A DNA stretch of 64,000 bases, from positions 434,001 to 498,000 of the forward strand of contig CAVSPW010000004.1 of the NCBI GenBank assembly GCA_963729935.1, in the 5' to 3' direction. Positions 1 to 7,678 of the stretch are shown in pieces. The position numbers and the translations under genes were made by a program. The notes under the pieces are model-generated. The model made no database searches. It was not told the DNA's origin and saw only the letters and a program-made list of their open reading frames with translations. Positions within the stretch are counted from its first letter, which is position 1, and each line of letters opens with the position of its first letter. This DNA is from CAIKMD01 sp963729935 (GTDB lineage: Bacteria; Pseudomonadota; Alphaproteobacteria; ATCC43930; CGMCC-115725).

Positions 1-2
1 CG

Positions 3-185
3 GTCCGTCGGAAGGAGGATCTGCGGTTCCTCGCCAGCAATGGCATGGACGATGTCGATCGCCCGAACCAGGCCTTTGCCGTCTTTTGCGCAGCCCTCCA
101 CGCTCATGCGGATCTCGTGACGCAGGCGATGCGGGGAAAACTCTGGCGCGCCATCCAGCAAAACCGTAAACCTATAATGGCCTGA
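3..185 (+). CDS. possible 3' end of an unidentified gene entering the window
   Basis: The first 185 bases hold an open frame that enters from the left edge and ends in TGA at 183-185, about 46 bases before the flavin-subunit gene. The roughly 60 visible residues are helical-looking (for example FAVFCAALHAHADLVTQAM) and end in NRKPIMA. I do not recognise the family. The opposite strand also reads open from about 170 leftwards with a plausible protein-like sequence (for example DGKGLVRAIDIVHAIAGEE), so the strand is uncertain. If the plus frame is right, it would be the gene just upstream of coxM in the same operon. Confidence 0.3.
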   Translation, partial: VRRKEDLRFLASNGMDDVDRPNQAFAVFCAALHAHADLVTQAMRGKLWRAIQQNRKPIMA

Positions 186-231
186 AGCCGGTCCCGAATG
201 CGAAGGGCCAAAATTCGAAGGGAGCTGACCG

Positions 232-1026
232 ATGTATAATTTCAACTATCACCAGGCAAAGAGCGTCGATGACGCCGCGAAGCTCGTGACCGGCGCCGCG
301 GAAGGCAAGCTGATGGCGGGCGGCATGACGTTGATCCCGACCCTGAAGCAGCGTCTCGCCAAGCCCTCGGACATCGTCGATCTGGGCAAGATTGCCGACA
401 TCAAGGGCATCAAGAAGGACGGCAACAACATTGTCATCGGCGCGATGACGCGGCATTTCGATGTCGCCAATTCCGATGTGGTGAAGAGCGCGATCCCGGC
501 GCTTGCCGATCTCGCCTCGCATATCGGCGATCCGGCGGTGAGGAACCGCGGCACGATGGGCGGCTCGGTCGCCAACAACGATCCGGCGGCGGACTATCCT
601 GCCGCGGTGCTGGCCTTGAACGCCACCGTCGTCACCAACAAGCGCAGGATCGCGGCCGACGAATTCTTCAAGGGCATGTTCGAGACCGCGCTGGCGGATG
701 GCGAGATCATCACCTCCATCTCCTATCCGATTCCCGAGAAGGCGGCCTACATGAAATTCCCGAACCCGGCGTCGCGCTATGCGATCGTCGGCGTGTTCGT
801 CGCGAAGACCGGCGGCAATGTGCGCGTCGCCGTGACCGGCGCCGGGCCTGTCGTCTTTCGCCAGAAGGATATGGAATCGGCGCTCGCCAAATCCTTCGCG
901 GCCGATGCGATCAAGGGCGTCGTCCAGAAACAGGACACGCTCAATTCCGACATCCATGCCAGCGCCGAATACCGCGCCCATCTTGTGGGCGTCATGGCGC
1001 GCCGCGCGGTGGCGGCCGCCGGCTGA
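232..1026 (+). CDS. coxM: FAD-binding middle subunit of a molybdenum hydroxylase (CoxM/CutM-like)
   Basis: 264 aa, the usual length for the medium (flavin) subunit of CO-dehydrogenase-like or xanthine-dehydrogenase-family enzymes. This subunit passes electrons from the 2Fe-2S subunit to FAD and on to quinone or another acceptor. The two FAD pyrophosphate-binding motifs are visible: AGGMTL (residues 29-34) and RNRGTMGGSVANNDPAAD (about 104-121). The C-terminal third fits the CO_deh_flav_C domain. A GGGAG Shine-Dalgarno lies about 10 bases before ATG 232. The large (Mo) and small (Fe-S) subunits are not visible downstream, where a strong terminator follows at once. If they exist they must lie left of the window. 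The accessory genes coxD/coxE start 3.4 kb downstream. The substrate cannot be inferred without the large subunit. Confidence 0.9.
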   Translation: MYNFNYHQAKSVDDAAKLVTGAAEGKLMAGGMTLIPTLKQRLAKPSDIVDLGKIADIKGIKKDGNNIVIGAMTRHFDVANSDVVKSAIPALADLASHIGDPAVRNRGTMGGSVANNDPAADYPAAVLALNATVVTNKRRIAADEFFKGMFETALADGEIITSISYPIPEKAAYMKFPNPASRYAIVGVFVAKTGGNVRVAVTGAGPVVFRQKDMESALAKSFAADAIKGVVQKQDTLNSDIHASAEYRAHLVGVMARRAVAAAG

Positions 1027-1053
1027 CCGCGTCACTGAATCCGAGCCGATCGC

Positions 1054-1089
1054 GAGGGCGCCCCCGCCGGGGGCGCCCTCGTTGTTTTT
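1054..1089 (+). terminator. Rho-independent terminator after coxM
   Basis: A perfect 12-bp stem (1054-1065 with 1069-1080, nearly all G and C, 3-base loop) is followed by GTTGTTTTT. It starts 28 bases after the coxM stop, so coxM is the last gene of its transcript and the binding-protein gene at 1293 needs its own promoter. Confidence 0.9.
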
Positions 1090-1292
1090 GCGCCCGCGCT
1101 CGGGCGGCGTGCGGGACCGGTAAAGCCTCTGCCTGCGGCGATTGCGCGTAGGTTTTGCCCAGATCGGCCTTGTCTGGGTGAAAAAACACGGGCATCCTCC
1201 GCTTAAGGAAGCCGTCATGTGCAGTGCCCGCGACGATCTTGCGGCCTTCATCGGACGGCGAGAAATTTCTGTTCACGGGGAGAAAGATCATC

Positions 1293-2306
1293 ATGCAGCC
1301 GCACCGCAGTCTCGCCGCCGGAATCATCCTCGCGCTCGCAGCGGCGGCGGTGCCGGCACAGGCGCAGATGGAGAAAACAAGCCTCGCGCTTCCGGCCCGG
1401 GCGTTCATTTTCTCGACGGCCTATATCGCCGAGGACGCGGGCATCTTCAAGAGCGAGGGGCTCGAGGTCACACAACAGGTCATCACCGGCATCGGCTCGG
1501 CCAACGCCGTGATCTCCGGCTCGATCGATTTTTCCTTTTCATCCGGCGTGACCTTGACGCGCGCGTCGGCGCGCGGGCAGGACCTCATCGGCATCGCGAT
1601 GACCTATGACCGGACCGGATTCTGGGTCCTGATCAGCAAGAAGATCGCCGAAGAACGGCATTTCGATCCCAAGGCGCCGTTGGCCGAGCGGGCGAAAGTG
1701 CTCAAGGGTCTGCGGATCGGCGTCGGGGCGATCAACGCGATCCCCCACGCCTATCTCAAACTGATCGCGAGAGCCGGCGGGTTGGATCCCGAACGGGATA
1801 TCGTCGTCGCCGGCATCACGCCGCCCGAACAGATCGGCGCGCTCCAGCGCGACGCGATCGACGGGGTTTCGAGCGGACCGCCCGTGATCGAGCAGATGGT
1901 GCAAGACGGGATGGCGGTCGTGATCGCCGACGGAACCACCGGGAAGGTTGACCCGCCTGCCCTCGCGCACATCGCCGCCAACGTCTTGATGACGCGGCGG
2001 CAGCTTTGCACCGATCATCGCTCGCTTTGCGTCAAGATGGGCCAAGCCATGGTCAAGGCCAATGCCTTCATGCACGAGCACCCCAAAGAGGCGATGGCGA
2101 TGCTGGGCAAGCGGCTCAACGTGAAGGACCCGGCGGTGCTTGCCGAAGCCTACAAGCACACTGTGGATTCGTCGCCCTCGCCGCCGACGCTTGACGCGAA
2201 GGCGCTCGCGGCTGCGGATGAACTCAATGTCGAGGCTGGGTTCATGAAGGTGGACGAAAAGCTCTCGTCCTACGACAAGATCTTCACCAACGAATACGTG
2301 AAGTAA
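1293..2306 (+). CDS. orphan NitT/TauT-type (NMT1/THI5-like) ABC substrate-binding protein
   Basis: 337 aa, with a Sec signal peptide (residues 1-24, hydrophobic core, ending PAQA) and the periplasmic binding fold of the NMT1/THI5/SsuA group (YIAEDAGIFKSEGLEV near the N-terminus). An in-frame upstream start at 1224 exists, but ATG 1293 is chosen because it begins the signal peptide and follows GGGGAGAAAG at a good distance. It has a full-length paralog at 36440-37450 on the minus strand. Both share HFDPKAPL, a Cys-x6-Cys pair before KMGQAM or GMGQAM, and a tail ending in EYVK. No ABC permease or ATPase gene adjoins it, so the ligand and partner are unknown. Its place between coxM and the cox accessory genes may hint at supplying a heteroaromatic or other substrate, but that is inference. 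Confidence 0.85.
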   Translation: MQPHRSLAAGIILALAAAAVPAQAQMEKTSLALPARAFIFSTAYIAEDAGIFKSEGLEVTQQVITGIGSANAVISGSIDFSFSSGVTLTRASARGQDLIGIAMTYDRTGFWVLISKKIAEERHFDPKAPLAERAKVLKGLRIGVGAINAIPHAYLKLIARAGGLDPERDIVVAGITPPEQIGALQRDAIDGVSSGPPVIEQMVQDGMAVVIADGTTGKVDPPALAHIAANVLMTRRQLCTDHRSLCVKMGQAMVKANAFMHEHPKEAMAMLGKRLNVKDPAVLAEAYKHTVDSSPSPPTLDAKALAAADELNVEAGFMKVDEKLSSYDKIFTNEYVK

Positions 2307-2374
2307 GCGGCGCGCTTCGTCGTTAGGTCAGGCGGTCAAACGCAAGTCCCGGTCGCGCGCAGCCGGCCTGGAGT

Positions 2375-2926
2375 TCAACGCGTCCGGGGCGCGAAGCGCA
2401 CGCGTCTCGGCTCGCGCTGCACTGCGGCACGAAAAAGCTCGGCGATCAAAGATCCCAGCATCAGCCCGACGAATCCGTAACCCGCGGCGGCAAGGCTGAA
2501 ATCGAGCCGCACCGCGTAATTGCGCAGCGCGAGTTTCCAGATCGCCGCTTTGGCGCCGTCAGGATCGTGCCAGGCGCCGCCGAGCGCGGCGACCGGCTGA
2601 AGCAGCGGGGCGCTCCGCGTGATATCGAGATAGGCCGCGTTCAATCGGCGCGCGCGATCGATCGATTGGGCCAAGGTTTCTGCGTTCGAGGGCTCGCGCG
2701 CCTTGAGCGCCGCAACAAACGCGTCGTCAGGCAAAGCCGCGATCCCGTAATATTGCCGCGCCGCGTTCTCGCGGTTGTCGACGTCGCGGCGCAAATCGCT
2801 AGCAACCTGTAGCAGCGCGCCGGCATAGTCGCGGGTGAAAGCGGGCGCCTGCATGGCGAGAATGCCGCAAACGAGCGCGAGTGCCATGCCGGAGCCCTGC
2901 GAGAGCCATCGTGCGATAAATCTCAT
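2375..2926 (-). CDS. DUF2937 family membrane protein
   Basis: 183 aa. It has one N-terminal membrane segment (about residues 10-30), a helical middle with an RxxENAARQYYGI stretch, and a second hydrophobic segment near 145-165 (AAAGYGFVGLMLGSLIAELF), followed by an Arg-rich tail. This is the layout of the DUF2937 family found in alphaproteobacteria, whose function is unknown. It converges with the binding protein at 1293-2306 and is transcribed alone. The family match is from memory of its general pattern, so it is moderately sure. Confidence 0.65.
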   Translation of the reverse strand: MRFIARWLSQGSGMALALVCGILAMQAPAFTRDYAGALLQVASDLRRDVDNRENAARQYYGIAALPDDAFVAALKAREPSNAETLAQSIDRARRLNAAYLDITRSAPLLQPVAALGGAWHDPDGAKAAIWKLALRNYAVRLDFSLAAAGYGFVGLMLGSLIAELFRAAVQREPRRVRFAPRTR

Positions 2927-3003
2927 GCGCGAAGGCTTGCCTGGCTATTGTGGCATTTGCGCGGCGCCGGAATCGCACGCTGCGCGCCAGGGACCTTGCC
3001 GGA

Positions 3004-4104
3004 TCACTTGAACGCCGGCACGACCTCTTTGCCCATGAGCCGAATCGAGTTGCTGACCATCGCCTTCGGCATCAGCCCGATCTCATGATTGGCGCACATG
3101 ATGTCATAGCCGATGCGCTTCTTGCTTTGCTTGAAGGTGCGGATCACCGTCTCGGGACTGCCGACGATGGCGAGGCCGTTCTCGAGACTGAACTCGTAGC
3201 TCCGCGCCGATTGCGCGATGGTCTCGCCCCGCGACTTGTCGTCCGGCCGCTCGCTGTCGCGGCCCATCCCGCGTGCGTGCGTGCCCCAGCCGATGCGCGT
3301 TCGCTCCAGCGGCCCGCCGCCGACCGGTACGGCGCCGCCCTCGCGTGCGGCGAGAAACTGCCGCGCTTGGGCATGGGCTTTTTCGTCCGTCTCCGCGACA
3401 TGGACCTGCCGTTGCAGGAAGATGCGCGGCATCGGCCCGGGATGATTGCATTCGCGCCAGATCTTGCGATAGAGGTCGAATTTGCGCGCCACCACCTCGT
3501 CGGTGTCGAGATTCTGCGAGACGTGAAAATTGTTCCGGGCGGCGAATTCGATCGCGGCGTCGCTGTGCACCGCGGCCCAGATCGGCGGGTGCGGATTCTG
3601 ATAGGGTTTAGGCTGCGGCAGCGCCTCGTCGAAATGGAAGTACTTCCCGTTGAAGGTGACCTGGTCCTGCGTCCAGGCCATCTTGAGGACCTGCATCACC
3701 TCGCCCGAGATCGCCGCGCGCTGATAGAAATCGACGCCCCAGCGGATGAATTCGTGCTCGTGGACGCCGATGCCGGTGCCGAACTCGACCCGCCCGCGCG
3801 ACAGATGATCGAGCATCGCCACTTCCTGCGCCAGCCGGATCGGATGATAGAAGGGCAATTGCCACATCATCGCTCCGATGCGCAGCTTGCTCGTCGCGCG
3901 CGCGACCGCGGTCAGGAACACGCTCGGCGCGGTGATCCGGCCGATCGGCGAATTCTGGTGCTCGATGACGAAATAGGAATGCCAGCCCGCCGCCTCGATC
4001 TCCTGCGCGAGGCGGATGTGCTCGTCATAGACATCGGCCATGACCTCGTCGCGCGAGGAATAGCCGCCAACCGCGTCCCACAACGCAAAATCGATTTCTG
4101 CCAT
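3004..4104 (-). CDS. LLM-class flavin-dependent oxidoreductase (bacterial luciferase family)
   Basis: 366 aa. The TIM-barrel luciferase-like pattern is clear: HQNSPIGRITAPSVFLTAVA, RIGAMMWQLPFYHPIRLAQEVAMLDHLSRGRVEFGTGIG, and a C-terminal VGSPETVIRTFKQ. These are typical of FMN/F420-type monooxygenases of the LLM class. It probably oxidises a small organic molecule with reduced FMN supplied by a separate reductase. The substrate is not readable. ATG 4104 (protein MAEIDFALWD) is preferred over the upstream ATG 4137 because the family normally begins right before this strand. GGGAAG lies about 8-13 bases ahead of it. It is divergent from coxD, with a 382-base gap. Confidence 0.85.
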   Translation of the reverse strand: MAEIDFALWDAVGGYSSRDEVMADVYDEHIRLAQEIEAAGWHSYFVIEHQNSPIGRITAPSVFLTAVARATSKLRIGAMMWQLPFYHPIRLAQEVAMLDHLSRGRVEFGTGIGVHEHEFIRWGVDFYQRAAISGEVMQVLKMAWTQDQVTFNGKYFHFDEALPQPKPYQNPHPPIWAAVHSDAAIEFAARNNFHVSQNLDTDEVVARKFDLYRKIWRECNHPGPMPRIFLQRQVHVAETDEKAHAQARQFLAAREGGAVPVGGGPLERTRIGWGTHARGMGRDSERPDDKSRGETIAQSARSYEFSLENGLAIVGSPETVIRTFKQSKKRIGYDIMCANHEIGLMPKAMVSNSIRLMGKEVVPAFK

Positions 4105-4486
4105 GCTCCCGGCTTCCCATCCCAAGTTGTATTGCACCGATCCTTCGGCAAGACGCTAGCATGGCGACCGCGCGATTTCACGCGCGGCGGGTCGAGAAGC
4201 CGCGACATCCCCCGGCGTCGACCACGCGGATGCCGAAGTGAGGGAACCCAGGCCGGAAGGGCGCGACGCACCGGAATTGGCGCGAGATCGGCGGCATCGA
4301 GGGCCCGCGCGAAGCCATGGCGATCGCGGCTCTCTCGCATCGCACCATTTTTTTGGTCGTGCACCAAAGCCTTCGTCTTCGTGCCGCCAGGGTCGTGCTT
4401 GCCGCAGAAAGGATGCCCCGGGGCTTGGAGGAAGGGGCCAATTCCTCTAAAACAAGGCTTCCCGCCCCTCTCATTTTCGAGTGCCC
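4105..4486. other. intergenic region between divergent LLM oxidoreductase and coxD
   Basis: 382 bases with no supported gene. Short frames on both strands lack start signals and family-like content. It should hold two divergent promoters, but I could not identify a confident -35/-10 pair. An in-frame TAA at 4448 limits how far upstream coxD could start. Confidence 0.5.
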
Positions 4487-5402
4487 ATGGCAACCCCGCC
4501 CCGTTCGGTCAGCGACACACTCGCCCTTCTGGGCCGTGGCAAATACGTCTCCGATCGCAGCCTCGCGACTGCGATCTACCTTGCGCTCACCCTCAACCGG
4601 CCGCTTTTTCTCGAGGGCGAGGCCGGCGTCGGCAAGACCGAGATCGCGAAGGTCTTGGCCGAGAGCCTGGGCCGCCGGCTGATCCGCCTGCAATGCTACG
4701 AGGGGCTCGATCTCGCCTCCGCGGTCTATGAATGGAATTATCCGCGTCAGATGATCGAGATCCGCCTCGCCGAAGGCGGCGCCGAAAGCAAGGATACGGT
4801 GGAAGAGGAAATCTTCACCGACCGTTTTCTCATCAAGCGGCCCTTGCTGCAGGCCTTGGAGCCGAGCGTCGACGGCCCGCCCGTCTTGCTGATCGACGAA
4901 CTCGACCGCGCCGACGAGCCCTTCGAGGCCTTCCTCCTCGAGGTGCTGTCCGATTATCAGATCACCATCCCCGAGATCGGCACGATCAAGGCCCCGCATC
5001 CGCCGATCGTGATCATCACCTCCAATCGGACGCGCGAGATTCACGACGCGCTGAAGCGCCGTTGCTTCTACTACTGGATCGATTACCCGAGCGCGGAACG
5101 CGAGATCGAAATCCTAAAGCTCAAAGCCCCGGAAGCGGCCGTTGCGCTCAGCCGCGAGGTCGTCGCCTTCGTGCAGAAGCTGCGCAAGAACTCATGATCT
5201 CTTCAAGCTGCCCGGCGTCGCCGAAACCATCGATTGGGCGCATGCCTTGACGCAGCTCGACGTGCTCGCCCTCACGCCGGAAGCCATCAACGACACGCTC
5301 GGCGTGCTGCTCAAATATCAGGACGACATCGCGAAGATCCAGGGCAGCGAGGCGGAGCGCCTGCTGACGCAGGTGAAAGCCGAGCTCGCCGCCGGCGGGT
5401 GA
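4487..5402 (+). pseudogene. coxD: coxD: MoxR-family AAA+ ATPase, interrupted by a +1 frameshift
   Basis: MoxR-type AAA+ ATPase that matures CO-dehydrogenase-like molybdoenzymes together with the VWA protein CoxE. It has Walker A GEAGVGKTE (residues 44-52) and Walker B VLLIDELDRAD (about 133-143), then the sensor stretch VIITSNRTREIHDALKRRCFY. The first frame stops at TGA 5195-5197. The next frame continues from DLFKLPGVAETIDWAHAL to the expected CoxD C-terminus, ending at 5400-5402. One extra base within about 5186-5195 explains it: the span is 916 bases, one more than 305 codons, and correction gives 304 aa, normal for CoxD. There is no slippery heptamer. The 3' end overlaps the possible GTG start of coxE. 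I read this as a probable sequencing error, or else a recent mutation. Confidence 0.85.
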
Positions 5403-5410
5403 CCGCGCCG

Positions 5411-6640
5411 ATGGAAGGGCTCGCCCAACCGCCGAACCCGCCCGAAGAGGGCGGGCGCCTTTTCCAGAACATCATGTATTTCGCGCGAGCGCTCCGCGCC
5501 GCGGGCCTGCCGATCGGTCCCGGCAAGGTGCTCGACGCGCTTCAGGCCGTGCAGGCCGTCGGGCTGCAAGACCGGCGCGATTTCTATTGGACCTTGCACG
5601 CGGTCTTCGTCAATCGGCACGACCAGGAAGAGTTGTTCGACCAAGCCTTCCATATCTTCTGGCGGAATCCGCAGCTGCTGGAGAAGATGCTGGCGCTGAT
5701 GCTGCCTGGATTCACGCCGCCGGAGCCGGAAAAGGGCGAGGAGATGAATCGCCGCCTCGCCGAGGCGCTGCAAGGCGACGGCAAGGGCAAGGAAGAAGAA
5801 GGCGAGACCGAGCTCGAGCTCGATTCGGCCATGACCTTCTCGGCGCAGGAAGCGCTGCGCGAGATGGATTTCGAGAAGATGTCCAACGACGAAGTCGCGC
5901 AGGCGAAGAAAGCGCTCGAGCGGCTGGCCTTGCCGCTCGCCGATATCCCGACGCGGCGTTTCGCGCCCGATGCGAGGGGCTCGCGGGTCGATCTGCGGGC
6001 CTCGATGCGCGCCCAGTTGCGCGCGGGCGGGATCATCCAGCTTCGGCACAAGGAGCGACGCACGCGGCCGCCGCCGCTCGTCGTCTTGTGCGACATCTCC
6101 GGCTCGATGAGCCGCTACAGCCGCATTTTCCTGCATTTCATGCATGCGATGACGAACGATCGCGATCGCGTGCATACCTTTCTTTTCGGCACGCGGCTTT
6201 CGAACGTCACCCGCTATCTGCGCTACAAGGATATCGACATCGCTCTCGACAAGGTGGCGCAGGTGGTCGAGGACTGGTCGGGCGGCACGCGGATCGGCCA
6301 ATGCCTGGCCGATTTTAACCATCGCTGGTCGCGGCGTGTCCTGGGCCAGGGCGCGATCGTGCTGTTGATCACGGATGGCTTGGATCGGGACGCCGGAGCC
6401 GGTATATCCCAGGAGATAGAGCGGTTGCACAAATCCTGCCGCAGGCTGATTTGGCTCAATCCGCTGTTGCGTTACGAGGGGTTTGCGCCCAAATCATTGG
6501 GCATGCGGGCGATCCTGCCCCATGTCGACGAGTTTCGTCCGGTGCACAATCTGGCGAGTCTCGACGAATTGGTGAAGGCTTTGACACGTCCGGGTCCGCG
6601 TCGGCTCGAAGCCGCGGCGGCCTGGCGGGAAGCGGGGTGA
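5411..6640 (+). CDS. coxE: CoxE-like VWA-domain maturation protein
   Basis: 409 aa. CoxE proteins pair with the MoxR ATPase CoxD and are needed to build the functional Mo/Cu or Mo active site of CO-dehydrogenase-type enzymes. The VWA domain sits at the C-terminal half with a metal-ion-dependent adhesion motif DISGSMS at residues 228-234. Before it are an acidic Glu/Lys-rich linker (about 105-140) and the typical MTFSAQEALREMDFEKMS segment. ATG 5411 is used. A GTG at 5399 overlapping the coxD stop by GTGA is also possible and would add 4 residues. It sits in a run of overlapping genes with coxD before and two XdhC genes after. Confidence 0.88.
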   Translation: MEGLAQPPNPPEEGGRLFQNIMYFARALRAAGLPIGPGKVLDALQAVQAVGLQDRRDFYWTLHAVFVNRHDQEELFDQAFHIFWRNPQLLEKMLALMLPGFTPPEPEKGEEMNRRLAEALQGDGKGKEEEGETELELDSAMTFSAQEALREMDFEKMSNDEVAQAKKALERLALPLADIPTRRFAPDARGSRVDLRASMRAQLRAGGIIQLRHKERRTRPPPLVVLCDISGSMSRYSRIFLHFMHAMTNDRDRVHTFLFGTRLSNVTRYLRYKDIDIALDKVAQVVEDWSGGTRIGQCLADFNHRWSRRVLGQGAIVLLITDGLDRDAGAGISQEIERLHKSCRRLIWLNPLLRYEGFAPKSLGMRAILPHVDEFRPVHNLASLDELVKALTRPGPRRLEAAAAWREAG

Positions 6641-6644
6641 GAGC

Positions 6645-6965
6645 ATGAACGACAATCAAGAGATTCTCGATCAAGCCGGCAAATGGAAATCCCAAGGCAA
6701 GGGCGTGGCGCTGGCCACGGTGGTGACCACCTGGGGTTCGTCGCCGCGTCCGGTCGGCTCGAAGCTCGTGGTCGACGACGCGGGCGAGTTCCTCGGCTCG
6801 GTATCGGGCGGCTGCGTCGAGGGCGCCGTCATCGGCGAAGCACAGAACGCGATCAAGGACGGCAAGCCGCGGCTTCTTTCCTTCGGCGTCAGCAACGAGC
6901 AAGCCTGGGAAGTCGGCCTCGCCTGCGGCGGCAAGATTCAGGTCTTCGTGGAGCGCGTGGAATGA
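6645..6965 (+). CDS. XdhC/CoxI-family protein, N-terminal domain only
   Basis: 106 aa corresponding to the XdhC_CoxI N-terminal domain (VALATVVTTWGSSPRPVGSKLVV, SVSGGCVEGAV, GLACGGKIQVFVE). XdhC proteins bind molybdenum cofactor, help insert it and may direct its sulfuration in xanthine-dehydrogenase-family enzymes. Here the two usual XdhC domains are split over two genes. The second follows directly, its ATG overlapping this stop by 4 bases (ATGA). The conserved GGCVE and ACGG cysteine motifs are both present. Confidence 0.85.
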   Translation: MNDNQEILDQAGKWKSQGKGVALATVVTTWGSSPRPVGSKLVVDDAGEFLGSVSGGCVEGAVIGEAQNAIKDGKPRLLSFGVSNEQAWEVGLACGGKIQVFVERVE

Positions 6966-7678
6966 AGCTCGGCTATCTCGAAAAGGCGATCGCGGCGAGC
7001 CGCGCCGGGACCCCGGCAGCGATTGCGACCCATTTGACCTCGGGTCTTCAAAGCCTGATCGAAGGCTCGGAGGCCACCGGAAATCTTGCGCTTGACGAGA
7101 CCCTCAAGAGCGGCCTCGCCAGGGCCTTCGCCGAGGATCGCAGCACGACGATCGAGACCGCATCCGGCGCCGTCTTCATCGAGGTCTTCAACCCGCCGCT
7201 GCGTTGCTTTATCGTCGGCGCCGTCCATATCGCGCAGCCTCTCGCGCGTATGGCGGCCATGCTCGACTACCGCGTCACGGTGATCGATCCGCGCACGGCA
7301 TTTGCGACCGATGCGCGCTTTCCCGAGATCGAGCTGTCGACCGAATGGCCGGACGAGGCGCTGCAACGCCTCAAACCCGACAAACGCAGCGCTGTCATCA
7401 CCTTGACCCATGATCCGAAGCTCGACGATCCCGCGCTCGCGGAGGCGCTTCGATCGCAAGCCTTCTATATCGGCGCGCTTGGCTCGCGAAAGACCCACGC
7501 CGCTCGCTTGCGCCGCCTCGGCGAACTGGGCTTCAAGGAAGCAGAATTCGCGCGGATTCACGGTCCCGTCGGCCTCAATATCGGCGCCATCTCGCCGGCC
7601 GAGATCGCGGTCGCGATCCTCGGCCAAGTCACCTCCGTGCTGCGCGCCGACCGGCTCAAGGCACGCGAAGCGGCATGA
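6962..7678 (+). CDS. XdhC-family protein with Rossmann domain
   Basis: 238 aa. The C-terminal XdhC Rossmann-type domain is plain: RCFIVGAVHIAQPLARMA, VTVIDPRTAFATDARFPE, AVITLTHDPKLDDPAL, YIGALGSRKTHAARLRRL, and the PVGLNIGAISPAEIAVAILG signature at the end. The start at ATG 6962 overlaps the previous stop (ATGA), and its own stop overlaps the next ATG by 4 bases at 7675. With the preceding short protein it rebuilds a complete XdhC/CoxF-type Mo-cofactor chaperone. Translational coupling across the whole block suggests fixed stoichiometry. Confidence 0.88.
   Translation: MKLGYLEKAIAASRAGTPAAIATHLTSGLQSLIEGSEATGNLALDETLKSGLARAFAEDRSTTIETASGAVFIEVFNPPLRCFIVGAVHIAQPLARMAAMLDYRVTVIDPRTAFATDARFPEIELSTEWPDEALQRLKPDKRSAVITLTHDPKLDDPALAEALRSQAFYIGALGSRKTHAARLRRLGELGFKEAEFARIHGPVGLNIGAISPAEIAVAILGQVTSVLRADRLKAREAA

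Noticed and set aside
2950..4731. Long open frame on the plus strand opposite the LLM oxidoreductase
   Set aside because: It is a GC-rich antisense frame: the minus strand codes a clear luciferase-family protein, and the plus translation is Arg/Ala/His-rich with no family pattern.
5180..5200. Programmed ribosomal frameshift in coxD
   Set aside because: No slippery heptamer, stimulatory hairpin or family precedent; a sequence error or mutation is simpler.
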